This document shows positions 9,145 to 18,148 of a stretch of DNA of 64,000 nucleotides, one piece after another (positions within the stretch are counted from its first letter, which is position 1; the number at the start of each line of letters is the position of its first letter). The notes under the pieces were generated by a model. It saw nothing but the letters and a program-made list of their open reading frames with translations. It had not been told where the DNA came from and did no database searches. Source of the DNA: Nothophaeocryptopus gaeumannii (taxonomy: Eukaryota > Ascomycota > Dothideomycetes > Mycosphaerellales > Mycosphaerellaceae). Location: NCBI GenBank assembly GCA_031771865.1, contig JASISA010000001.1, positions 1,922,001 to 1,986,000 of the forward strand, read 5' to 3'. The position numbers were made by a program, and so were the translations under genes.

Positions 9145-10455
9145 TCACTCAAACCCGCACTCAAACGCCCTGGTCCTCTCAATCTCCGGCAAAACCGGCA
9201 CCTCCCCCTTCTCCCTCTCTCTCCTACTCCTCGCCATCTTCGCCATCTCCCCCATCTTCCCCAACACCTCCCCATTCTTTTCCTTCACAGACCCCTTCAC
9301 ACTAGCCTCAATCTTCTCCACCTCCTCAAAAACCATCGGGCCTTGCCTCCTCGTCAACCTCTTCGCCTCCTTATACTCCTCAACCTTCTCAGGTGTCCAC
9401 GTGAAAGGTTTCAACTCCACCTCTCCGGCTGTGAGGATCTCGCCGGATGAGATGGTTGAAAGGGAGGACGAAGAGGAAGTGGGAGGATCGGTTGATTCGG
9501 TAGGTGTGGAAGGCAAGGGAACGTTCACAGGTGGAATGTCTTCGCCTTCGACTTCTTCGATGGGTGGCATGGTGCGGTTTGCACCGGTGAGCTTTTGGCG
9601 GTTGAGGTTTTTTACGCGAGGCCGTCTCTTGATGCTTCTCGCCGGATGAGGAGCGGGGGTGGAAGTGGAAGGTTCGGACAGTGGCCAAGAGACGGGAGAG
9701 CGTTGCCTCGAGAGCGGCGAGTCCGTTCGGTCGAGGGAGATTTCGGGGAGGACAGGAGGCGCGTCGCTTGTACTGGTTGAAGAAGAGATGTCCTCTTCTG
9801 CTTGGAGAGCGCCCGAGCATAGCATATCAGGGTCCTGTTCTTCGCCCTGGTCTTCCTCGCCCGTCACGAGAGGAGCAGGCTGCTCTTCCGTAGAAGTCCT
9901 CCGGCGTGGACGAACCACACCCATGAGCATGTGATACCCTCTAAGCCCCTTCAGAACTTCCGGGCTAATCTGCACAGTACGGACTTTGCCACTTTTTCTC
10001 TTCTTTCCCATCTCCTTAGGAGGCCCAGACCCCTCACCATCCCGTGAGCCTTTCAACCATCCAACCAACCTAACCTTCCTCGCCACAAACTCCCAAACCT
10101 TCCTCCTCCTCCTCCTCCTCCTCCTCCTCCTCCCAGACTCTTTCTTTTCCCCAGTCGTGGTACCCTCCTCCACATGCAACTCCGGCCACTCAAGCCCATG
10201 ACCCAAATCCGCGTACTCCTGATGTTGCTGCAGCATCGCACTCCTCGGGCGAGGTTTGTGAGGAGCGCGCACACGCCGCTGCCTCATCTGCCGCCAAGCT
10301 TCAGGTGTCTGGCGAGGCTCCCGGGAAGCTGAAGATGCAGCAGGTATTCGCAGCATGCCGGGCATGCCCGATACTCTGAAGTCCTCTGGCGTCACGTAGC
10401 CGAGCATGTTGTCCCCAGGACGTGTCTCGTGTTCAGGTCGTGGTGGAGTGTACAT
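9145..10455 (-). CDS. Disordered Arg/Ser/Pro-rich protein of unknown function
   Basis: One open frame of 436 residues from ATG 10455. I recognise no domain. The N-terminus (MYTPPRPEHETRPGDNMLGY) is Pro/Arg-rich. About residues 108-118 form an uninterrupted Arg run encoded by a trinucleotide repeat, followed by a basic segment (KVWEFVARKVRLVGWLKG). The middle is Ser/Thr/Pro/Glu-rich with SIKRRPRVKNLNRQKLTG, and the C-terminal part is charged and helical (FEEVEKIEASVKGSVKEKN). Composition suggests a nuclear or nucleic-acid-associated protein, but that is only inference. Its length and codon phase argue for a real gene; it is convergent with CWC27. Confidence 0.65.
   Translation of the reverse strand: MYTPPRPEHETRPGDNMLGYVTPEDFRVSGMPGMLRIPAASSASREPRQTPEAWRQMRQRRVRAPHKPRPRSAMLQQHQEYADLGHGLEWPELHVEEGTTTGEKKESGRRRRRRRRRRKVWEFVARKVRLVGWLKGSRDGEGSGPPKEMGKKRKSGKVRTVQISPEVLKGLRGYHMLMGVVRPRRRTSTEEQPAPLVTGEEDQGEEQDPDMLCSGALQAEEDISSSTSTSDAPPVLPEISLDRTDSPLSRQRSPVSWPLSEPSTSTPAPHPARSIKRRPRVKNLNRQKLTGANRTMPPIEEVEGEDIPPVNVPLPSTPTESTDPPTSSSSSLSTISSGEILTAGEVELKPFTWTPEKVEEYKEAKRLTRRQGPMVFEEVEKIEASVKGSVKEKNGEVLGKMGEMAKMARSRREREKGEVPVLPEIERTRAFECGFE
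10102..10133 (+). repeat. (CTC)n trinucleotide microsatellite inside a coding region
   Basis: About ten uninterrupted CTC units (GAG/AGG on the coding strand) encode the Arg run of the minus-strand 436-residue protein. Such tracts vary in length between strains without shifting frame. Confidence 0.85.
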
Positions 10456-11026
10456 GCTGAAGGGTCTTATTCAAGGTGTGATCGAGACTAGCGCCTGTTG
10501 TGGAAATCGAGAGCTTGGTCGAGGGTGCTATTATCGAAAGTGTGAGTCGAAGCCGCGAGAAGACCTGGAAGAGAATGATTTGCTGCTTGAGCATACACAG
10601 CGGCAGTAAATATCTATATGCCTCTGGCGTTGAGGACAGCCTGCGTGCCACGATTCCGCTCGTGTGGTCGCACTGTTCAAAATCAGCTTCTTGTCCTCGG
10701 GTGCTGTTAAGAGCTAGTAAGCACAATGAAGTAGCGAGCTCGAGGAAACATTGTCATCCGCTCAGAGAGCTCATTTTGGTAATGGGTATGGAAATTCGGC
10801 GCACTGTTCTCGTAACGGTCATCTATGCTGTGTGGGCCCCCACGAACTCATCTGCAATGCTTTGGGAGAAGAAAAGTCGATTTAGATCCAAAGCATCCAA
10901 TCAGACGCTCTGCCCTCGTCCTGCGTATCAAGCTTTCTTTCTCTGCTGTTCCTGCATAGTCGATGCTGTCATGAGAGTATCGTCGTTTATAGACAGGTGT
11001 ACGTTCGAAAAACGTCTCCCCGTCAC
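10456..11026. other. Gap between the Arg-rich gene and cofilin
   Basis: 570 bp with only short, unconvincing frames. It contains the promoter of the Arg-rich gene and the 3' end of cofilin. Confidence 0.4.
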
Positions 11027-11702
11027 TTAGCGGCCCTTGGAGACTCGGGAGACGACGCTGTCGTGCTCGATGTCGTCTGGGTCATTGGCCTGGATGTCTG
11101 CGGCAAGGCCGTTCAGGGCGCGCTTGAGGGCGTCTTTCGAGGAAGAGTACATCATGCGTGGCTGCGGCATCAGGTTAGTCATTGATGTCCTCAGGATACG
11201 GCCTCTTCTACTCACGTATTGTGGCGCATCATCAGGCACCCATGAGATGAAGGTAATCTTGCTGCGCTTTCCCTCGCCGCCGTCCGCATCGTACTCGACA
11301 TCGTACACAGCGTATCGCCCACCAATGCCCTCCTCGCCCTTCTTGTTCTTGCTCTTCGCATTGAGGAGCTTCTCTCGGAACTTGCTGTAATCGGAGTCGG
11401 TGCTGGTCTCCTCAACCACAATCTCCTTCCAATCATCAGAGATCTTGTAGATGATCCATTTGGTGTTCTTTCCGAGCTTCAGCTCATTGAAGGCCTGGAT
11501 GCACTCGGGTGCGACCGACACGCTGTAGTCATATCGCCGTCAGTGCTCGCTATTCGAAGGGTAGGTATGTCATATCTGTGGCATCGCTCGAGTCACGCGT
11601 TGCGCTGGAGGTAGTAACGTACCCGGATGATGCCTATAGAGTCACATGTTAGTCTTCAATGGAGGCTTATCTGATCCGTTACCGAGGTATTGGTCTTACC
11701 AT
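11027..11702 (-). CDS. COF1: Cofilin (actin-depolymerising factor)
   Basis: Cofilin binds and severs ADP-actin filaments and is needed for endocytosis and polar growth. Four exons: 11702-11700 (only the ATG), 11633-11623 (11 nt), 11522-11216 and 11161-11027, total 151 residues. The introns (11634-11699, 11523-11622, 11162-11215) start GTAAGA, GTACGT and GTGAGT and end in AG; the last has a GACTAAC branch. The joined start reads MASSGVSVAPECIQAFNELK, the usual fungal cofilin beginning, which fixes the tiny exons. The actin-binding helix is PRMMYSSSKDALKRALNG. The regulatory Ser lies near the N-terminus, and the C-terminus is VVSRVSKGR. Confidence 0.93.
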
Positions 11703-12420
11703 GTTGCAGTCTCAATTGAGTAAGTAGGATGTTTCCAAGATCAAAGTGAAGTCTGCGGCTCAAACATCAGCGGGGCTCAGAAAAATATGCAGCTGAATCG
11801 CGCAATGGTTGCCTGACGTTGCGCTGCTGCGTACGTGTACTGACTTTCTTGGCGGTTGTGTACCTCTTCAGGCGGCAGTATTCGAGGAGTCGTCAGAGGG
11901 GAGTAGGTGTGTGGTCGGTGCAGTGTGGGTCTCTGGTGTTTTCCGGAGGTGTTGTTAGCGTTGGGAGGCTAAGCAGTGACATAGTGGCTCGCCGCCGTTG
12001 CTGTAACAATATCGGCACGTGCACTTGCCAGGGTCTCTTTGCCCTCCATCTGGAGAAGCCTGAGGCCAGGAACCGTTCGCATTCACTTCACTTCGACATG
12101 AAAGCTTCAACTCCGAGTTTCCGGCCAATTTTGTCAGCATCTTGTGGATGCTGAAGCACAAATGGCTCCACCCTGAAGCCAATGCCTCTTTATGAGCGTC
12201 TGTGGAGCAGGCAGGTCTTCGCAATCGCACCTGAATGGGGGAAAGTTGGGCCTTACAAATCGGCACAAAGTTGTGCCTTACCACAAGAGTCCAAAAGAAC
12301 GCATATTGGAGACAAGTATAAAAAGAATGCTTTGAAGGGTCCACTGAGCTGGATACACAGGTCAACTCTCCATATCTTACCCTTTCAACGATCCTGTTCT
12401 TCCTCCCCACCAGATCCAAT
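11703..12420. promoter_or_regulatory. Divergent intergenic region, cofilin / NmrA-like gene
   Basis: About 720 bp between the two start codons, without a supported gene. The part next to the NmrA-like gene contains a TATA box. Confidence 0.5.
12317..12324 (+). promoter_or_regulatory. TATA box of the NmrA-like gene
   Basis: TATAAAAA lies about 100 bp upstream of the ATG at 12421, a normal distance. It is the clearest TATA element in the window and fits an inducible gene. Confidence 0.6.
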
Positions 12421-13428
12421 ATGTCCTCCAAACTTTTAGTCGTAATTGGAATCACAGGCCAACAAGGCGGCTCCGTCGCCCGGGTCTTCCTCGACGAGCC
12501 AGGCTGGCGCATTCGAGGCATAACCCGAAACGCATCGTCTGCAAAGGCGCAGTCCCTCTCATCTCAAGGAATCGAAATGGTCTCCGCCGACCTCGACGAC
12601 CCTGCATCCCTAGAGAAAGCCTTCTCCGAGGCCGACGCCATCTTCTCTGTAACCGACTTCTGGCAGTTTGTTCAACCAGGCCATTCCACCTTCGCTGAAG
12701 CACAAGCCAACGGTATCGAGCCAAATGTGTTGGCCATGGAGAAGGAGATCGCTCACGGGAAGAATATCGTCGATGCAGCCGCAAAAGCCCATGCTCAGAA
12801 GCCATTGCATCGGTTGGTCGTTTCAACGTTGTCGGACTCCGAGAAATGGTCCAGCGGGGAAATCACCAAGAATCTCCATTTCGACGGCAAAGCCAAGTAT
12901 ACCGATTACTTAAAGAAGACATATCCCGACCTGGCGAACGTATCCTCATACATCCAGATCGGTTGGTACCTCACCAATGTTGCCAACAACCCAGTTCTGG
13001 CTCCCAAGAAGATCGAGGAGAAGGAAATTGCCATTCCGACTATCAATGTCGAGAACGGCAAGCCAATCCCATACCTCGATACTGAGAACGATACCGGCCA
13101 CTTTATCCGGGCTCTCATCCTCTCCGACAAGTCTCCAGCCGGCACAACCATGCTCGGTTTCTCCAAGAACATTACTGTCGAAGAGTACGCGAAGATCTGG
13201 GGTCGGGCGCTAGGAGTGAAGACGACGCTTCACCGTACGACGTACGAGGATGCAAAGGCAATTCTACCAGACTGGATGGCGACCGAGTTGACGCAGAGCG
13301 GATGGTATGTGAGTCAATGGGGCTGGGATGGATCAAGAATCACGACTGGGGCAGCATTGGCCTCGAGAAATACCACAATTGGTCGTTCGAGAACGGATCG
13401 TAGCTTCTACAGCGAGCGATGTGCTTGA
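12421..13428 (+). CDS. NmrA-like NAD(P)-binding Rossmann protein, altered C-terminus
   Basis: Atypical short-chain dehydrogenases of the NmrA family bind NAD(P) and often act as redox sensors or regulators; NmrA itself restrains the nitrogen regulator AreA. The frame gives 335 residues from ATG 12421. The nucleotide motif GITGQQGGSVARVF is at residues 10-23. FHFDGKAKYTDYLKK-like (here NLHFDGKAKYTDYLKK) and IGWYLTN segments follow as expected. The last about 30 residues (SRITTGAALASRN onward) are not family-like. The -1 frame over the same bases reads GWIKNHDWGSIGLEKY and ends in its own TAG, which looks more like a family C-terminus. A small indel near 13320-13335 is likely. Confidence 0.85.
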   Translation: MSSKLLVVIGITGQQGGSVARVFLDEPGWRIRGITRNASSAKAQSLSSQGIEMVSADLDDPASLEKAFSEADAIFSVTDFWQFVQPGHSTFAEAQANGIEPNVLAMEKEIAHGKNIVDAAAKAHAQKPLHRLVVSTLSDSEKWSSGEITKNLHFDGKAKYTDYLKKTYPDLANVSSYIQIGWYLTNVANNPVLAPKKIEEKEIAIPTINVENGKPIPYLDTENDTGHFIRALILSDKSPAGTTMLGFSKNITVEEYAKIWGRALGVKTTLHRTTYEDAKAILPDWMATELTQSGWYVSQWGWDGSRITTGAALASRNTTIGRSRTDRSFYSERCA

Positions 13429-13809
13429 CGATTTGAACCAAGGCCGTCCAGATAAGAATCAGTCAGCGATCAATAGAATCTTCCTGTCAGTCTTCTTGTA
13501 ACTTTGTCCCTTGTTCAACAGGTTCCTGTGCTGCCGTCCATGGTAGTCCACTCAATGCGTTATTGGATCGATCATCAAAGCAAGGTCTCTTGCGTTCGGA
13601 TGAGCATGCGAAGGCACGTTCGTAAGCTTTCTCCGATCGATCGAACATGCTGTTCGTAGAACTGCGGGCTTCCGGTTGTTTGGAACATCAGAATCAACGT
13701 CTGACGGCTACAGAGTGATCATCTTAAGAGCATGGACGATCAGACCAAAGAGACGGTGAGTCAAGCAGCAATAATAGGACCCAAAGACATCTTCCCCATC
13801 CAATAGGAA
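13429..13809. other. Leader region before the split tRNA gene
   Basis: No gene is supported. Just before the tRNA, at 13756-13806, lies a 51-nt stretch with GTGAGT at its start and CAATAG at its end, like the insertion in the tRNA D-loop. A short frame starts at ATG 13732 and reads MDDQTKET into it. This might be a leader exon and intron of a Pol II transcript, but the branch site is weak. Confidence 0.3.
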
Positions 13810-14011
13810 GCCCTCCTAGCTCAGGTTCGTCCCAGCTTTCCCAACTCGTATTCGATGGTTCTTCTAACCAATTCAATAGGGGTAGAGCGCGTCACTAGTA
13901 TCTCGCGCTGATACAGCGGCTATGACGAGGTCAGTATCGTGCCATCTTCCGCACCGTTATTTCAAACCTCTGACGAATATAAGGTCATTGGTTCGAATCC
14001 AGTGGAGGGCA
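13810..14011 (+). tRNA. tRNA-Thr(AGU) with three intervening sequences
   Basis: Acceptor arms 13810-13816 (GCCCTCC) and 14004-14010 (GGAGGGC) pair perfectly; the discriminator is A at 14011. D stem GCTC/GAGC is 13819-13822 and 13885-13888. Anticodon stem CGTCA/TGACG is 13890-13894 and 13923-13927 with anticodon AGT at 13897-13899. T arm ATTGG-TTCGAAT-CCAGT is 13987-14003. Three insertions interrupt it. 13825-13879 (55 nt, GT..TAG, TTCTAACC) lies in the D-loop. 13901-13921 (21 nt, with a CGCTG-ATA-CAGCG hairpin) is at the canonical 37/38 site. 13930-13983 (54 nt, GT..AAG, CTCTGACG) lies in the variable loop. Without them a 72-nt tRNA results with T8, A14, G15-C48, G18G19, a 7-nt D-loop and a 5-nt variable loop. 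The A box is split; the B box is intact. Confidence 0.85.
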
Positions 14012-14017
14012 ACGTTC

Positions 14018-14021
14018 TTTT
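14018..14021 (+). terminator. T4 run, Pol III terminator of the tRNA gene
   Basis: TTTT begins 7 nt after the discriminator base, the expected place for RNA polymerase III termination. It argues that the tRNA gene is, or recently was, a Pol III gene. Confidence 0.6.
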
Positions 14022-14293
14022 GCCATAACATGGTTCGTTTTGTTGTAGATGAATGATTGGTGTAGTGTTGTTGAGGTATTATTATTTTTTGGGTGCGAGA
14101 CGCCAAGATTTGACTGTGCGGGCGGCAGCCGCAGGAGGATCATTTTCCCGACGAGCCGGCGACAGTGAGGGTTGACAACGACGATGACAACAGGAATGGG
14201 ATGATGAAGGGATTGCTGAAGGGGATGTGGTTGTGATATCGGTATTCGTAGCATCTGGTATACAAGTCAATACAAAGGCAGCATCTGAACAGC

Positions 14294-17200
14294 TTACCCA
14301 ATGCTTGCGACAACGTCTTCTACACTTCCCCAAGCTTTTGCATCACGCTCTTGATCCCAACATAGTCGTGCCAGTGCCTTCAAATCCTCTTTGGCATACC
14401 CTCCCGTGAGTACATTGTTCTTGATCGATTCGGGGTCGGACATGCCGTAGAAGTGGGCAGCATATTCCAGACTGGAGTCTTGCTGCATCGAGCTCTTTAA
14501 AGTCTGTTGCAGGACAAGGATGTTGAGACCCATGCGTTCTAGGCCGTACTTATCGAGAGCCTGAATGCATCCAACGAGTGATACCAACGCATTGTTTGCG
14601 AGGACGTCTAGCTTGGCGGTGAGGTACAAGTACTGCGGGTGAAGTAAGTTTGCCGATATAGCTGTATCGTAGGTGCCGAGTGACGTTGAGAGGGTGAGGA
14701 TGGCTGGGTCTGGATCGTTGTATGGCTGACCGAGGGCATATGTGGTATCCAACGCTGTGTATACACCATGCAGGAGGTGCAGCCGGAGGTCGATGTGTAA
14801 AGTGCGAAGTATAAGAGAGGACAGCTCGGTGAAAGACGCAATGACGGCGTCGAAGCCAGCAGCAGTCTGCTGGTCAAGAGGAAGATATGGCCCGTTGGGC
14901 ATAGAGCCCGTGTGAAGGTTCTGGGTCCATCTTCTCCGGTCGTGGCCCTGCATGCTCGAGGCATCGATCGCGCGAGGCGAGATGTATCGCAGCTGCTGAC
15001 ATCGTGATGCTAGCCACTTCATACTGACATGCAATGTGCATAAGGCTGCGATAACCTTACGGTCGTTGATCAGGTCTGCTTCTTCTAAACGATGCGTTTT
15101 GATGTGGTTGAGCAACAGAGCGGTCTCCTTCTCCGCGAGCACAACGCTCTCATTTGAGTTGGCCTTGATCAGTTCAATGACGACTTTGTTGATATCGCCG
15201 CTGGTGGCAAGATGCGCTGCCAGCCTCATCTTGGCGGCGCCCTCTTGCGCCATCTGCGCGCGCTGAAGCAGACCCTTTGACCACTGATAGCATTTGTCGT
15301 AGTAGGTCCGCATCTGAGTGATAATCAGCTGGCTGAAGCTCTGATCATGCGGTAGACTGTCAAGCATAACACAGAACGCCTCAATGAGCTCGTAAAACCT
15401 CGCAGTTGCTTTGAAGACCGGTCGCTGCGCGTGGGTCTGCCAGTTGGGGTCCGCTTGGAAGGAGTCCATCTCCGTCATGCTACGGCCGCAGAGGTCGTCC
15501 AAGGTCTCCTCAAGCTGTGGGTAGAAGACATTGATGAGGAAGTCATCCAGAAATGAAGTCAGTGTGCTCGGCACCACGCCTGAGCTGGGAGGCACAACTT
15601 CCCTCAACCTCGTCAAGAAGTCGAGCGATGGCTTCAGCAACACGCCCATGTTGAACACGCTCGGCTCGACCAAAAGCTTGTGCCCAGTCGCCGATACGTC
15701 TGTCACGGTATCGCGATCGCGTTTCGAACTTTGGGTGCTGCTTCCAACCAAGCCAGGCACCGAATGCTTGAAAATTTGTTCGAGGTCTTCTCGCTCTGTC
15801 GCGAGTTCCGTCGCCTTGCTATCGGTCTCTGACATCTTGAACAACCGCCGGCTCCTATCTCGTTGCTGAGGCCGGAAGATATTTGCGCTAGGGTCATTAT
15901 CCTGTCGTGATCTTTGGCTCAAGTCGCCGTTCGTAGCTAGATGATCATGCAGCAAGGATCGTATTTCACTCTGCAAGAGCTTCCACAGCTCTCGGAAACT
16001 CCGATTTAGTGCGTTGTCTTCATGTTCGTCCCGTCTGATAATTGCCGCGGTGACGTCGTGCAAAACGCGGTGGCCTTCCGCGATAGCTTCATATTTGGCG
16101 TACAAAGTGGTCAGAAGGTCTTCCAGTGTCTCCTTGCGTTCGCCGTCCAGTGCCGTATTCACGGCCGCCTTCTTTTGCTGATCAGCAGCAGCCGCACGCA
16201 TGATCGCCGGGTGCCGTTGCTCGACTTCCATATGTGACCTTTCCACGACCGTGAAAAGCTCAACAGGTAATCGGTGCTCGATCGCGTCCACTGCCACATC
16301 AAGCCTGGTCATCTTGTTCAAAGATTCAATCAGCAGCTGTATGTAGTAGAAGGTATCCGCTTCCGGGTTGCGAGCCGTGTCCTCCAGCATTGGGCGTGAT
16401 CCATCAAAATTCTCCAAGAAACTGAACATAGCGCGCTCGCCCTCGTCTAGAGTCGGGTTTGAGGCATTCCGTCGCATGTGAGATTCCCATCGTTCCTCGC
16501 AGTAAGGACTCTTTAGGTACAAGTGATTGTGCAGTTCTTCAATCAGGATGTCCGTGAGCGAGTGCTCCTGATTGCTCAGGTACACTCGCAAGTCACTCAA
16601 AGCACCAATCTCCTCCATCTCCGGCTTCCGTATGAGTTTCAACGCCTCCTGGAGGGTATCAACAGCACCGAGGAATCTTTTCTCGGATACTTGAGCTTCA
16701 AGCTTCTCGGGAACTTGTTGCAACTGTTCAATGGTCCCAAGAATCTCCAACATCTGGTCGTACTGTTGACTGGTCTGCGCAAAGGCCTTCAATTCCGGTT
16801 TTCCACTTGCCAGACTTGTCTTCGCTTGTACCAAACCCGCTCTCAGTGTCCGTACTCGAAGTTGTGATGCGTGAATAGCAGCCTGGATCTTGTGGAAGGT
16901 ACCGATACTGCTGTTGAATCCTTGATGGTGCTCGTTGACAATGACTTTGAGGGCATTCTGGAGCTGCTTGTGGGCTTCTTGAAACTGGCCGTACTGGTCT
17001 GCTAAACCGAGCGACGAAGAGTCCATCAGTTGCAGGGCGACCTTGACAGGTATGCAGCCATCGTTGGACATGAAAGCCCATTGTTGCTCGATGTATCGGA
17101 GGATGTCTGGTATCACGCATGTCAGCTCACGCCTCCAGTTCATCGCGTCTTCGCGGAGAGCATGCCCATGTTGTTGTGCAATACGGCATAGCACCGGGTG

Positions 17201-17625
17201 TTGGGACGTGTGAGATTATGCGACGTAGTAAATCCATACTCGCGAGTGTTGTATACTGCCGGGAGGCAATCGCGACCTGATCATCGGGGTCACAAACCTT
17301 CAATCTGTCCACTCTGAGGTCCATACCGCGCACCGCCAGCACGACTCCTGCTCCTACTCTTACTCTGAGGCTGACTGCTAAATCCACCATATCCCAAGTC
17401 TCCGCTTCTCCGCTGAGCGTGTCCTCTGTCTAGCCGCGACACTCCGTGCACCGCTGCCGTCTGTCCACCGAAGCCCCCATAGCCTCCCGGCCCGCGTGAT
17501 CTGCTCCGCTCGGCATCGCTCGTCTCGCGGCTGCTGTCGTCGAAGTCAAAGCGGTGCAGTTGGGCGCTGCTGCCGTTTAGGTAGTTGGAAGTCCCATTGG
17601 CCTGCTGTTGGCGCATCCACGACAT
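14294..17625 (-). CDS. SEC8: Exocyst complex component Sec8
   Basis: Sec8 (EXOC4) is a scaffold subunit of the octameric exocyst that tethers secretory vesicles to the plasma membrane at sites of polar growth. Two exons: 17625-17298 and 17106-14294, 1046 residues. The 191-nt intron (17107-17297, GTTTGT..CCAG) is supported because splicing gives QIEDILRYIEQQWAFM. The N-terminal ~105 residues are Gly/Ser/Arg-rich and disordered. The Sec8 core domain begins there and includes SSIGTFHKIQAAIHASQLR and ILGTIEQLQQVPEKLEA. The rest is a long helical rod. The C-terminus is AWGSVEDVVASIG; the stop TAA overlaps a GTAAGC, so a further small 3' exon cannot be excluded. It is divergent from CTR9. Confidence 0.92.
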
Positions 17626-18148
17626 GCCAGGCAGGAGCTAGACGGAGCAGTCGGTCGCTCGTGCGGTCTCGGGTATTTCTCTATCTCGTTTGCATGCTGG
17701 GTGGGCATATGTAGGAGCGAGTGTGCTTCGAACGCTCATCAATGCGTCAAGCGCTCCAAGATCAACGCTCCAATCGTCGTGATTCTGTGGGCGTCGCTGT
17801 GACCTCGATCGAATGCCGAATGCCTGTCACTCATCTGGAGATCGAGCTCCACTCATGCCGCGGGCCGCAGAGCCTCATGTGAATATGCCTAAGCTTGAGT
17901 TCTGCGCGGAAAGCTAAACCGCGTCGTCTGAAGTTCGCTCGCTCTTGCATCTTCCACCACCGACATGAAACAAACCACCACACCTTCCACCCCCCCACCC
18001 GGTCTCCGATCCACCCTCCATCACGTCTCCATACCTTCTAGCGACCCTTTTACGAGAACAGCGCTCAATTATGACAGCTTGACGCAAAGCAGCGACGATA
18101 CACCAGCAGGGAGCGTTGCGCTCCCATCTTCGATCCCATTCCTCCATC
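17626..18148. promoter_or_regulatory. Divergent intergenic region, SEC8 / CTR9
   Basis: About 520 bp between start codons with no supported gene; promoters of both housekeeping genes must lie here. No TATA box is evident. Confidence 0.5.
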
